Origin: Malurus cyaneus samueli
Taxonomy: Eukaryota; Chordata; Aves; Passeriformes; Maluridae
DNA: 64,000 bases
Direction of reading: 5' to 3'
Assembly (NCBI GenBank): GCA_009741485.1
Contig: CM019237.1
Coordinates: 44,650,228-44,714,227 of the forward strand
A program made the position numbers and the translations under genes. Below, piece by piece: positions 1 through 13,100 of the stretch (position 1 is the stretch's first letter; the number at the start of each line of letters is the position of its first letter). The notes under the pieces are model-generated. The model made no database searches. It was not told the origin of the DNA and saw only the letters and a list, made by a program, of their open reading frames with translations.

Positions 1-87
1 CTTTTTTTAAATTTCTATAAAATTAAAATTGCATAAAGTGTTAATCAGTTGTTCACCTAATGCTTTTACCTTCTGGTTCATTTTACA

Positions 88-420
88 AAAGAAAAAAAAA
101 AATAAAACAACAAACAAGCCCAAACAAAAAACCAAGCATCCCTTTAACGATCTTCCCCCCAGTTCAGCAAAAGATGAAATTTAGGAGTGGGAAGCCTTCC
201 ACAGTTTGGCTTGGCTGTAGGTTTTCCCTGCAATGCCATCTTCAAAAAAATCCAAAACAAAAGCAGAAGAGGGACAACTGTGCTTTCACCAATTCACTCA
301 AAAGCAAACAAACAAACAAAAAAAATCAAAACAAAAAACCCATCAACCCAAACACCCAAACGCCTCTAATCCAACTGTGGGCAAAAACTAATCAAAAGAA
401 AACAAAAAAAAACCCCTGTA
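88..420. repeat. A-rich low-complexity region (CAAA/CAAAA motifs)
   Basis: Runs of A broken by single C, such as AAACAAACAAACAAAAAAAA near 305-325, in several blocks. The open frames on the plus strand here are Lys/Asn/Pro-rich products of this composition and not genes. On the UBN2 strand it is T/G-rich. Confidence 0.7.
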
Positions 421-1271
421 AACTAGATCAAAATTTGCTAATAAATACAGCCAAAAGTTCATTTTACGAATGTAGCAGCAAATGTGATAAAGTTAGTTGG
501 AGTCCAAGGTGACTCCCAGAGGGTTACTGGTTCATACAACTGATGGCAGCTTGGGAGAGTTGCAGACTTCTCTGTTTTCATGTCCTCAAGGGTCTTGCAC
601 CAAGTGGAGAAGGAGCGTGGAGGAAGGATCAGATGACGGGACTGCAGAAAGGAACAGGCTTTTAGCACCTGTCCCACCCCTAATCTGTGTATCAGACAAC
701 TTTGATCAGATTCAAACACGAAGCAGAACCCTAGTAATTAAAAGTTACTTCTGATTAGCAGAAAACAGATGTGAAACCCACAGCATCCACACTTGTGACT
801 CAGTTGATCAGTATTTAGACATACTTCTCAAAATCAACAGAGAAGGCTGGAAAAATTCATTTAGGCCATTTGTATCCTGGAATGGGAGAACACTGCAGTT
901 ACAGTCCAAAGTATCAGGAAACTTTGCAGCCTGTTTCTCATCTAGCTTGCCTTCTCTCTTTGCAAGTATCTCTCGTGACTTAAAACAGCTACCATGGTTT
1001 TTGGGACTTTGGATCATGTAGCAGAGAAGACTACCCAGACAGTTTTAACAACTTAAACCTACATGTGAAGTTATTGCTTGCATTTGCTTGGGGCCTTCAG
1101 AGAGCTTAACACGTTAGCTCACACACAGTTCCCAAACCAAGTTCAGCCCTGCTGCCTGGAAAAGACAGCTCTACTTGGCTTTCTTATTGCTTGTGAATAC
1201 TGAGGGTTTATTGAGTATGTACAACTACAATTTATTTATTAACAAAGGCCCTTAAAAAGTAGTAAAAACTT

Positions 1272-1283
1272 GGGGGGGGGGGG
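1272..1283. repeat. Homopolymer of 12 G
   Basis: Twelve consecutive G on the plus strand, flanked by AAAACTT and AATGTC. On the UBN2 strand it is a C12 run, probably inside the 3'UTR. It is prone to length variation and sequencing error. Confidence 0.9.
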
Positions 1284-4069
1284 AATGTCTTCAGAAAAGC
1301 TGCTGTGCAGAAAATAGTAAAACATAATTTTGCATTTGGATGTTGCAGTAATGTTTCCCTTTCCCAACCTGTCTATGCTACCTGCAAAGGTCTCTGGGAA
1401 CCACCCTATTATATCCTCTCATTTGGCCTTGCTAGGTTTAACCAGGGAGAATAGGAAACACCAATTATAGGGTCCATATTCCCAATGTTGTCCATTCAAA
1501 AGACACTCGGGAAGTGTAATGACTGGGAACAGTTACCTGCTGGGGGGGTTGTTTGAACTGATGTCACGAATGAAGTGTGGTCATCTTTATTTTCTTCATC
1601 CTACTATCTTCCTACTTCCACAGTAAGTATTAGTTGACTTGTTTCCCAAGACTGAGAAGCTCAATAGGACACAGAAGCAGGACTACTCCTACCCTCAAGA
1701 TTTCAAGAGAATACTCTTCAACTGAAGATGAAGCATACTTCCAGGAATAAAGGAATGTTGAAAGGGAATTTGTGCTGTAGTTATATAGGGCTCCAAGTCT
1801 CCCAATCTATAATTTCAGTAAGTATGAAGAAAAAAGATGACAATTTGAATGAGATGCCTTGATGAGGAAAACACAGAAGAGGTAGAACTCTCTTAGGACA
1901 GGGTCCTTTAAATATATTGCTGCCCAATGGCTCACTGCCACAATTCCCTTAGCTACATGCTTTGTTAGTCCTCAGGTTTGACACAGTTCAGAGAATTAAC
2001 ATCCCTCCAGAACTGTTGGGCCTCAAAAAACAAAAGTTGGCTTCCTTCAACCCTTCCTGAAGAAAAGAAAAAAAAATCAGATGACGCTTGCATTCTAAAT
2101 AGTTTATGGTATTTTGACAGACTTTGTGCAGTATTAAGAATGCCAGGGTCTATGTAGCTGTATGTGTTTCAACTCTAAATAACCTCAATGGAGTTGCAAG
2201 CTTATCTGATCAACTCACCACATACAAAACATTAGCGCCAGCTAAAAAGCATTAAATTGGCAGATGCTGTGGAGTGAAATTAATGAACTAATGCACCTTA
2301 GTTCAATCTGTCTTTCACAGAAGTGTTGTGCAAAAACATTTATTGCTGAGCTCAACCCAACATTTTTATACTAAATACACAATATATATTATTTTAAATT
2401 TATGTATATATATTTATATAAAATTAAAATGAGCTCTAAATAGAAAAAAATTGTTGTCTGATCTAAGAAAAATAAATCACATGTAAAAGAAACCTGCAAG
2501 CTCTAAGTAATCTAGTAAAGAACATTGAAGATTTATTATTCAGGGGTCAACATCTCTCTAAAAGGTGTGAAATTGAACCAGTAGTGTCTGGTTCAATCTC
2601 AAGTCAAACTACCAGAAAAACTATTTACTAAGAATTTCAGCATCTCTGCTCTAAGGAATGTTTCAGGGTTGAAGGAAAAGGGCATCATACTGGTTTATTT
2701 GCTTCTTTCCCCCATGACTTATTTTTATTTCTGCCATTCTCACCTTTTATCTGACAGCACAAGGGACTCAACAACAATCTGTCCTAGTGTCAAAAGTGCA
2801 ACACGTGCTGGATGCTTCCTATCCTTACATGTGAACTTGTTGATGTATTGCTATCAAAGAAAGAAAAACCAACAAAGCCAGCTCTGCAGTTTTGTGCTAC
2901 CATGTAAGAAAGAGTTCAGGTCAAACTCCCCAGGCCAGCAGGGGCTGGAAATGCTGGAGACAACTCATTCAGCCCCCAGAAGAGAAGGCACCTCTGGTCG
3001 CTTTTGAACGACTCCTCTTTGGCTAATGCCTCAAGCAGTATTAACCTGACTCCAGAATAAGTCACCATCAGCTTTCTTTAACGAGCAAATCAATGTAATG
3101 CATGGCTTCTGGGAGGAATTAGATAAATGATGAAGACTGAGAATGAGAAAAGAACTGGTTGTGGCTTATGGAAAGACATTAATAGAATATCTTTTCAGTA
3201 GCAAATAAGCACAAGGCATAGGTAGAAGAAAGCTAAACAAATGGTAACACTGAAACATTAGTGTGCTTTTAAAAAATACGGAAAAGAAATGCGAGTCTGA
3301 CCAATAAAATGTGGATTTTCATGTAAATGGAGAATTTTTCATCACCTTCCTCCCTTAAATAAGAATTTTTGTACTAAAAAACCCCTGAACACAAATCAAA
3401 TAGTCTGTCTCACATCTTGATGTACCAGAAGATCTGTTTTTGAAGACAATTTTTAATGAGACTGCATACATCTGTAGGCTCCCTAAAGCCAAACAGCCTT
3501 CTAAAGCTGGAAAAATGTCCATTATCAGAAACTGCTTTTGTGTAAAGGTTTAATAATAATGCAAAGTATCCCAGCACCATCTCTATTCTACATAACCTTT
3601 GGTCCACAACCATATAGTACACTCAGGACCTACACAATCTTACACCGGGCACTTTGGGCACTAATGAGGTGGATGATTCCACATTACACAATGAATGGAG
3701 CAACCTATTCTAGTTCCTTTCACCATTTCCACTTTTCATTGGACTTCACCCAGAAACAAAACGTTGGTGCTGCTGTGGGTTTGACGATCAATTTCTTTTA
3801 AGAGCCAATCAGAGCAGATAAAAAAGGTTGTTTCTTTAGGCAATATCAAACTATGACCAGTCTGCATGACCAGGAGGACCAGTCCTCCTTTTCCTTCTCT
3901 CTTTGATCAAGTATTGTTTTGTTTTTCTTCTTCCTCTCACCACAGTGCTTAGGATCAGAATATGTAAACATCGACAGCAACAGCAGCCCTGTGACAATAA
4001 GCACTTTCCCAACTGGGCAGATTCTGTCAGCCAACCAGAACTGCTTCAGCTCCCTTGCTTGTCCAGAAG

Positions 4070-4119
4070 TCACTGGTTTTTCCGCTGTAACTTAGTGTCC
4101 CCTTTACTTTGGCCTCCAT
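4070..4119 (-). CDS. UBN2: UBN2 coding exon 17, C-terminus and stop
   Basis: 50 coding nt after acceptor CAACTACAG|ATGGAGG. It encodes [16 protein letters not shown] followed by TGA (4072-4070), matching the short conserved UBN2 C-terminus. The exon continues leftward as the 3'UTR. Confidence 0.93.
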
Positions 4120-7100
4120 CTGTAGTTGAGAAACAGAAACATAAAGGGAAGAATAAAAGCATGAGTGAACTTTTGTTTCTGTAACTTAGAGTAAGAGAGA
4201 CAGGAATTTGGCAGCTTTAGCATCACCAAGAAGTACATTGTCTTTACAAAGTGGAAGAGTATGCATCTTCTCTGTAGTTTGTCTATTAGAAATAGCATTG
4301 CTGTGACCGAAAGATCAAGTTTCATACCAAAACACTGCCCAATTTTTTGGTACTGGGAATTCATAAATCAGCATGAAGAAGGCATACCAAGGCACTGCCA
4401 TCATTCCCATTCCTTCTCCCGGCCCCACAAAATACACTACAGCTTACAAAGAAAGGTGTACACTCTTAACTGCATCTTCTAAAGCTTTCCAAAAATTTTC
4501 CAGCTCAAAGCCTTACAAACAGAAAAACTGAATGTTCTTCTTCAAGTTTCTCTTCTGAATCAAAATATGCAACTCTTATCAAGCACAAAATTCTTAAGGA
4601 AAGCAGATCCTCCACTAAGAAACCACCACACCATTCACATGTGTAAAGATACTCTTGTAAGAAACATGGAGAAAGCTTTTATCTGGAAGGTCAGTTTCTC
4701 CTTCAAAAGGGAAATGAAAACTTTTAGTTGAAAAAGACTTAATCCAGTCTGTAAAAAATCATGTTAGTGTCTAGTATTATTCCTTTTTTCTCCACTACTT
4801 GAATTCGTACACTTCAGTTTCTAGAGTTGCTACAGTAAAGTGTTGGAATAGTTGAATTTTTTTTGTTTCTGACATTGAAGAGAAGTAGGAAAAAAAATTT
4901 CAGGTTCCAACAACAATAGAGGTATAGTTATAGTGTTACAATAGAGTTAAGTACTGCCTGCTGGTACCCAAGTTTGTCTCCGTGTTGTGACTTCTATAAA
5001 CTAATTCCTGGTGTATATCTTATTTCAGTCTAGGGCATGAATCTGACTTTTAAGTTAAAGTAAGTTAAAAATAAGTAATAAGAAATACATATTGTCTTTA
5101 CCTGTGTAAGCTTGCTGCAAGTGAGCAGGCAGAGGTGAATGAGACAGCGTTGCTGCATGCTGAGCACCTGGCTGTAAACCCTTCAGTAAGTCTGAGGGAA
5201 CAAAAAGGAGAGCAAAGATAAACATAAATCTTGAAGAAAGAGGCGGTCTCTGTGAAATAACAAGTTTTGTTTTTATAGTGTAGCTAGAATAGCAGGCTAA
5301 TCTCCTCAACAAAAGATAAGCACCTGACAGCATTCTGATTGCTGGAATACATCAACAGAGACAAACCTATCCAGGTACAGTTAATCAAAAGTAAGAGCAA
5401 GGACTATGCCTTGCTATGAGATGCAACTCTTCATATCATTTCCTTTGGCAGAAAGAACAACAATTTTTATGGGTTAAAAACATAAATAGCTTCTTTATAA
5501 GCCATCAGAAAAAGTAAATGCCATCTTGGTTGATAGTTCTTCCTAAGAGAGCTGTTTGGTATCTGAGATTTCCGAGTTAAGGATATTATGAGGGATCACC
5601 ATAGTAAGTCTCTTATATGAATTGTGACATTTGGAGACTCTTAATACCTTATCTTTAGGAAGGAGCATAGTTTAAATGTTAACCCAAGAAGGCACATTCA
5701 AAACTAAACTATTCATATACTGTAAATAAAACAATGAAGTCAAGCTTAACAAAGATGAATTACAACACTTAGGTAATTATATAAAGTAAGGTTTTACCAG
5801 TGAAGGAATCACATTTACTCTACTGTAGGGATTTTCATGATCCAAATTTGAGTGTCTCAGAACTTTAGTTCTTCCCTACTCCATTTCCATTTCAAGGATG
5901 CATCTATCCTTAAAGCAAGAGTGTGATAATTCCACTCACTCTGAGTTAGGCTGTGGTGGAAAGCCGCTGAGGTAGATCCCGAGGTGGTTGTCGCTCCAGC
6001 TGTGTCCGTCCCAAAGCCAAGCAGCTCCAAGGGAAACTGGAAGGGCACAGTCACAGGAACAAGGCCACCCAGCATCCCAAAAGGAGTTAATGGTGCAGAC
6101 GTCACGTTCTGACTGGTTACAGACAGGGGTGATGCCATGAGAGTCAGAGGTGAGGCATTTGCCAGTAACGACGCTCCTGCTGTTGACTATACAAAAAAAA
6201 AAAAGCAAGCAGTACTTCAAGACTTTTGAAGATTTGAGTTGTATTCTTTAAGGATATAAAAATCAACTATTTCCTGTTAAGTGTTGTTCTGTTGAGAAGT
6301 ATTAAACTATTAATAAATTCCACTTATCCACCTAGGAGGTCTTCCAAGTGTTCATTTGTTAAGCAAGCACAATTATATCTCAGATTCAGACATGAAAGTA
6401 TGGTTCAATTATCATATTCTTCTCAACAGCCTTAGAGGTAATTTCCTTGATCTCTTTTCTAATTATGCACCAGGCCTACAGCCACAACATAATGCAATAT
6501 CTTGTATTAGGTCAATCATATGAAATTATCCAGTGTAGATCTAAAGTCCTTCAAAAGTACGGTATTACTCCTCATTCCTTTCCGAATCTGGCTCTTAACA
6601 GATCATTATTTCTACAGAGGTTGCACAGAAACAATGAATTTTGAAAATTCAGATTCATATGTAAGAACCCCCAAAACTTGAGAAGTCAGGTTAACAAAAT
6701 GCAGACATACATATGTAGAGGTGTACATGCACAGAGGACAAGACAAAGGAAAATAATCTCTTTACTCTAAATATGTCAAAATGAAGTTAGAGTCACTGTA
6801 GTTTTAAAATAAAAATGCAAGATTAGCCAGAACATTTCAGCTACAACATCTCCCAAATCGTATTAATTCCCCTAACATTAGACTACCTCGTTCTTGTTTA
6901 ACAATCTTTCCTTCACTACACATACAGTAATTTCATATGCTAATGTTCAGTTCTCTAAGTATCTACTACAAAACAGTATAGAAAGCATCTTGAATCAGAC
7001 TCCAACTCAGATATTGTAGTTATTGGAATTAAAGACTCAGACTGATGAGGACTTCAAATTCCTGCATTTTTACAAGTAAGCCTCAACTAAATCCAAAACT

Positions 7101-10100
7101 TAGAGTCATTTTAATGAACACATGAGCTTAAAATGAAAATGACATTTCACTGAGTTCTGTGATAACAACTTACAGAAAAAGCAAAGTGATGAAATCTCTT
7201 AGCATGGATAAAGTTTTTACCACCAATTTTGGTCTTAAGATGTTCTGATGTAAGTAGCTTAAGAAAGGACAGCTGCTTCTTAGGAGAAAATAGTATTTTA
7301 AAACAGTCACCCTGTAAAGTGCATTTACCTACACATGTGATGTTCCTAGCAAGTGCTAATATTGGTCATCTTAAAGGTGTCAACTTCTACAACATACTTT
7401 CTCCCACAAGTCAGGGAAAAAAGAACCAAACAAAAAACACTTGATTATTCTCTTTTGCCTTTAGAAGTATGGAATTTCACAATAAGCTTATGTACAAAAA
7501 TTGACAACTGCTCATTGTCTACATAATCTAGGTTAGTGCAACAAAATAAAAGCCATACAGTAATGTTTTGGAACTGTGAATTTATAAAATGCCTGGAAAC
7601 AGAAAGAAGCTTTGTAAAGTGCTCTGCCAAGATCTTGCTTACTCCCCAAAAAGGAGGAGAGAAAAGTGTGGTGAGAAAAAGAGCTACAGAACATTCTCTA
7701 AAGAAGCTGTTGTTCAGATGTTTCTATTTAGTTAACGAAAGGGTTCATCCTGGTCATGTACATCTGAGTAATTAGGATCCTTAAAAGCCTAAGCCAGCTT
7801 CTGCTCCAGAGGACTAATGGTAGGTAGAGCTTTTTCAGAAAATCACACATGTGCTCTTTGGCTGTGTCTCTTTAAGATACAGCTTTCTGTGAAGCTTCAG
7901 CAGGTGTAAACTTATATTCCAGTAAATAAGTGTGGCAATCAGAAGTGGAAAGGAGGGGGACATTTTTTGGAAGCTTCCTAGTTAAGAACATTTTTATTAT
8001 CATATGAAATCATCTCATTTAGTCTTCAATTTAGGCAGACCAGAATATTATAATGAGCCTATCAGGTACCATTCTCAGCTCCTAATACAATCTCAAATAG
8101 GAATTAAATCCTCAAGGTCTTAAGGGAAAGGAAATTCAGTCTTATGCAATGTTTAGAGAGTAACTCCTTAGTACATTGTACCTAACAACTAGTCTGGAAC
8201 TGATGTAGGTTCAGCAGCCGGCCATTATACCTTTATAGCTAAATAAAACCCTCTGTGATCACAAATCTCTTTCCCTTCAGTGTACTTGAACTGGGAAGTA
8301 ATTTAATTATAATCTTTTTCTGAATGTACTCCACTGACTAAAGTGCACAGCAGCAACAGCCTTATTCCATTTTATGTCTTCTTCGCAACATTCTTCTGAA
8401 CCATTTCTACATTATCAAAGTAATTTCTGAAGTGTCAAAAAAAACCTACATGGAAGATCTCAATAATTATTTTACTGACACCATATGCTGCTTAGTGCTT
8501 CTAGTTGATTTATCTCTATATACCAACAAAGCTTATTTTACTATTATAGTATGGACTCATATTACTTGATTATTCACCACACACCGCACTTCAGTGCAAT
8601 AGGACTGTGGCCAAAATGCATTTCATTATTCAGATGATCAGTGTTGCTAAAAAAAAAAAATTACTTGCCTTTAACTACAGGAGGGTTTGCCAGAATTCAT
8701 CTCATCATCCAACACAACACTGCCTACTTCTCTCGCCTGTCATCTTTAAGCACTACCACACCCATTTCACATTTTCTTCCACATCACAGCAACTGTATTT
8801 ACTGACTTTTGTTGACTGCACCAGGAAGAAACAACTCTCTTCCCAGTCAATTCATTGTAGCCCTTTTTGTCTCCTCCAGGCACCTTCCAGGGTACTCAAA
8901 AACTGCACCGTACTTGGTCCAGATCTTCTCCATACCCTATGTGGTACCTCAGTGGCCCTTACACAGCATACAGTTGTGGATTTATTTTCTATTCAAAGCA
9001 CCCAGAGTTAGTGAATTCTGTGTCAGAGCCTGCCAGACTTTTATTGCTGACTGTTTCAGTACAATAGGATGGAAGACCATAGAAGCGTCTTGTAAAAATC
9101 ATCTTCCTCCTGTTATTCAGCTGCATTAAGAATTTGATGGCAAACTAAATATAAGTGTTATAAAACATTGCCAGAAGTCAAGTATACATCACTCCCATGC
9201 AACAGTAGCGTGCACTGTTCAGAATAATACAAAACTTTTCATTTGCTGTATGCCAAGAATATAATTTACAGCAATACTTCTTAAGTAGCGATGACTTCAG
9301 CATAGAGAGTAATAAAGAGAGGAAAACATCAAACCATCTCAGTTATTAAGCATTCCCATTCCCAGTAAGAAGAACACAATTTGGGAAAGCAGGTTTCAAA
9401 ACGTTTGTTTTGTTTGACTTGTCTTATCTCTAGTAATAGTATAAGCTTTCAAGTTCTAGGGTATTTATGCATTAATGAGGTGTCTCATTCAGCTTAACTA
9501 GATCTTACAAAATAAAACACATAGTCACATATACAAAAGAGAAGCCCATGCAAGCGTTAATTATAATTGCAAGTCTTGAATTACAATCAACCATAAGCAA
9601 CATAACTTTAGTTTTGAGCTTAATCATGAAGCCTGATAACAAATGTACCAAGACACCTTTTATATGCCCACCATCATTACAAATACGTAAATATGCAAGA
9701 ATACACAAATCCAATAATCCAAGGAAACACCACATCCCCTGAAAATATGGTCACACAAAGCTTACCTTTTCTAGTGTTCTGAAAAGAACAAAGGGAATTC
9801 TGTTCCACAATATAGACCAATCCACACGTTACAGTGAGGATTTGTTTCACACTGATCCTTGCGTTTCACATCAGCTAGAAATACCTATTCTTTAGCGTGA
9901 AATAATTTCATGAGTATCAGCACCACCATAAAATTAAATTTATGACATTTCCAAATCGAGATAAAATGTATTAAGAATACTTCCAAAATAAATGAGATAA
10001 ATATTCGTGTAAGGCTCAAATGCAAACTCGTTAGATGCGTACCTGCACACTGGCTGCTACAACTGGAGACCCTGAGGCAGAAGATGGTCTGTGTGGAGTT

Positions 10101-13100
10101 GACAATTGTTTAGTAGCACCCTGTGTTCCACTTCCTGCTCCCCCAGACAGACTAGTCCTACTAGCTCCACTTGAGTTAAGGTTACTGCCTCTGCTGGCAG
10201 GTACATTCATTCCAACTCCACCCAAATTATTTTTACCAACAGTTCCAGAAGGAGAAGAGTTGGGCAATTTTGAAGAAGCCTGAGGGTTCTTTGCAGGCTG
10301 AAGGCCTGAGGTGCGATTAGAGGACAGCAAATTCACTGTGGGAGACTGCCTGCTGATATTTACACCACTGGTCTGTTTATGAAGGGGGTTGTTGCTGGAG
10401 TGACTACTCTGGGAAACTAGTGCACTTGAACTGGAAGAACTGGGTGTTGTTGCAGGTCTGGGGGATGAGGTGGACTTGGATGAAAATTTAGGTGATGCAC
10501 TGGGCTTGGGTGTCACAGAGGGTTTAGATGAAGTGGGCTTGGGGGAGGCAGCAGGTTTGGGAGAGGCAGCCATGGAGAAGGGAGGCTTGAAACCCTGGGA
10601 AGAAACTTGTGACACCATAGCCTTGGCTAAATAGTTACTAGAGGTAGAGGTGCTGGATGTTGTCCGAGAAACCAGTGGGTGAGACACTTGAGAGCCACTT
10701 CCACTTGAGGGATTAGACAAAGGCAGGCGATACACGACAGACTTGTCTTGAGTCTTGATGACTGGTGATGAGCAAGACAGTTTGGGATTACTACTCAATT
10801 TCACCACAGGATTGGTCTGTGATTTACTAATAGTTGCTTGTAAAGGAGATACATATTTCTGCTGTACAGCTGAATGCTGGTGCACCTTTGTCACTTGTGA
10901 TGTTGAGGAAGTACCACCTTGAGCCTCAGCAGATGATACCAAGATATTAGCATCCTTGGTTATTTGAGAGGAGGTGGAAATAGCTGCTTGAGTCTTAGAG
11001 GAAGAAATGTGAGTCTGGGAAGAGGACGAAGCAGCTTGGATCTGACTTGACCTCTGCAGTCCTTGCTGAAGTAGTTTGGCTGGCAAAGGCTCTAAGGAAA
11101 CCTTGGGATTTTGAATTGAAGATCCAGCAATAAGGCCTGAAGAGATACCAGTGTGAACTAAGTCCTGGGGTTTCTTTGGTACTGGCCCCGTGTGACCAGC
11201 AATAAGACTTGACGAATGGGATGTTTGAGTGGGCTCTACTTTCTTTGAAGTTGCCAGGGGCAACTTACTCATAATGCTTGCTAGTTTCTCTTCCCTCAGC
11301 CCAGGGCGAGATCTGGATGTTGGTGTGTCTATGGTAGACCCAAGAGGCGATCCCTTGGCACCATTATTGATAACTGCCAGAGCATCAGAAATAGAGTCCA
11401 GTGAGGGTGGATGGAAAGAGAGGTCTTCATCCAGTGAGTCATCCAAGCAGATCGTCTCTGGAGCTGGTGTGCAGCTGGAGCTGGCTGGGGTGCAGACAGC
11501 TGCACTGGAACTCAGTACAGTAGCACAACTTGAATTGACTGAAGACACACACGTTTTCTGTTCTTTTTTTGGACTGGAGTCCTGAAAATGAAGGGATAGG
11601 AAAAGTCTTAATAGTCTTTCTGGAATAGATTTAAGGTCATCTTTAGTGTAATACTTATACTCTGTAAATTCATACAAACCAAGGATTGACTACTGAAATT
11701 TTCATATGAAAAAATACCGATGATACCAAGGGGCTGGAGGCCTGTGTGCTTATTTATTTATAGTATTTAAAAATCGAATGTTGTTGCTCCACAAAACTGA
11801 AAGTGTCCCACACAGTGAAGAACAATACTGTAAAGAACAGGATACCTAATTTGATCACTTAACAAAACTGCTACTGAATTAAGACAACACCTGGTCATGT
11901 CAAATGAGGACCTCTATACTATAATGTCCTTCCAACCACACTGTTTTCCAATGTTGCCAAATTTAATACAAACTGAAAACACGCAAAGCACACATTCAAA
12001 AGATGTGAAACTTGACATTTTCATAGTAAATTAAAAAAAAAACAACAAACTAATACAGCTTAAAGTGACAAAGCTATACAGAAGTACTTGTTATTAGATT
12101 CTTTAAAGTAATGCACCACCAACTCACTGCCTAACAGAAAACTTCTGCAAGAATTTTTCAGGATCAGAGGCAGAAACAGGTTCTACCAAATGGTCATACT
12201 GAACCATTAGGTGGATATTCAGATATCTAAATAGGCTTTTACCTTCACTTTGGGTTTAGGGGCCAAAATCACCTTCTTCTTTGCCCTAAAAAAGAAAGGA
12301 TAAATGTGCATCAGAAGACCAAAAAAAGGAAATAATTTTCATTTTGAGCATTACCCTGATTATAACCCAATAAAGTAGAATGATGACTACAGGAGTCCTG
12401 CTTTAGTAATAAAACATCCTTGAAATGAGAAATGGTTTAAAATATAGGGGGCAAGAAAAAAAGCACACTTTCAGTTCGTTTTTTGGTCAAGTATCTCTGC
12501 GTAAGTTAGTTGCAAAATCAACTGAATTGCTAGTATTACCTCATCTATAGATAAGGATATATCCGGAGAGTTGCTTTTACTTTTGATTTAGAGGAATTAC
12601 AAAATATCAATCAAATTCATCAAATATCATGAGTTTGTTTACTTAGCAGAGCTTTGTCTACACTGAAATAATCTAGAGTAGTAATATAATTTCACTTTTT
12701 ATGCTGACATTTTTGTCCCTAAGGAGGATGTTTCCTATTTTCATTTATTTCAAACCAGATCAAAACAGTTGCTTCTTCCTCTGCACAAAAGTGATTTGCT
12801 GCTTATCAACAGTTAAAATGGTTGTATCTAACTGGTTTGTTCCAAGAAGTCATTTAGCAAACTCCCAGATTTTCTTTTGCAATGTACATAAACTGCAGTT
12901 ATGCAAGTAAGGACAGCATTAAGGATTGTTAATCATCAGCTTCAAGATAGAGGTTCAGCATTTCACAGTTTCTTCGAGGGGAATCAATAGATTTACCTCT
13001 TAGAGGCAATTTTTGATCCTTTCCTAAGCAACTAGAGATATGCCTGGTTAAAAAAAGACTTTACTGTAGGTGGACAATGACTCAGTTTTGCTATTATGTA

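Larger units (their letters stand above)
1..4069 (-). other. UBN2: Probable UBN2 3'UTR and flanking downstream DNA; extent undetermined
   Basis: There is no coding exon between the UBN2 stop and the window edge that I can recognise. UBN2 is known for a long 3'UTR, so much of this may be transcribed. Candidate AATAAA signals on the gene strand lie at 2724-2729, 2694-2699, 2339-2344, 1231-1240 (overlapping pair) and 1207-1212; the sequence alone does not say which is used. Notable content: an AT-rich block at about 2360-2430 with TATA-type alternation, a run of 12 G (C on the gene strand) at 1272-1283, and an A-rich, CAAA-type low-complexity stretch at 88-420. FMC1 and LUC7L2, the next genes in human, are not seen. 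Confidence 0.5.

Noticed and set aside
8607..9129. Overlapping plus-strand open frames in intron 14
   Set aside because: Three overlapping frames of similar length in the same 500 bp, none with recognisable content, which is typical of chance.
10031..11677. A single-exon 548-residue gene starting [10 protein letters not shown]
   Set aside because: It is UBN2 exon 14 plus intronic read-through at both ends; the splice sites at 11582 and 10042 fit the neighbouring exons exactly.
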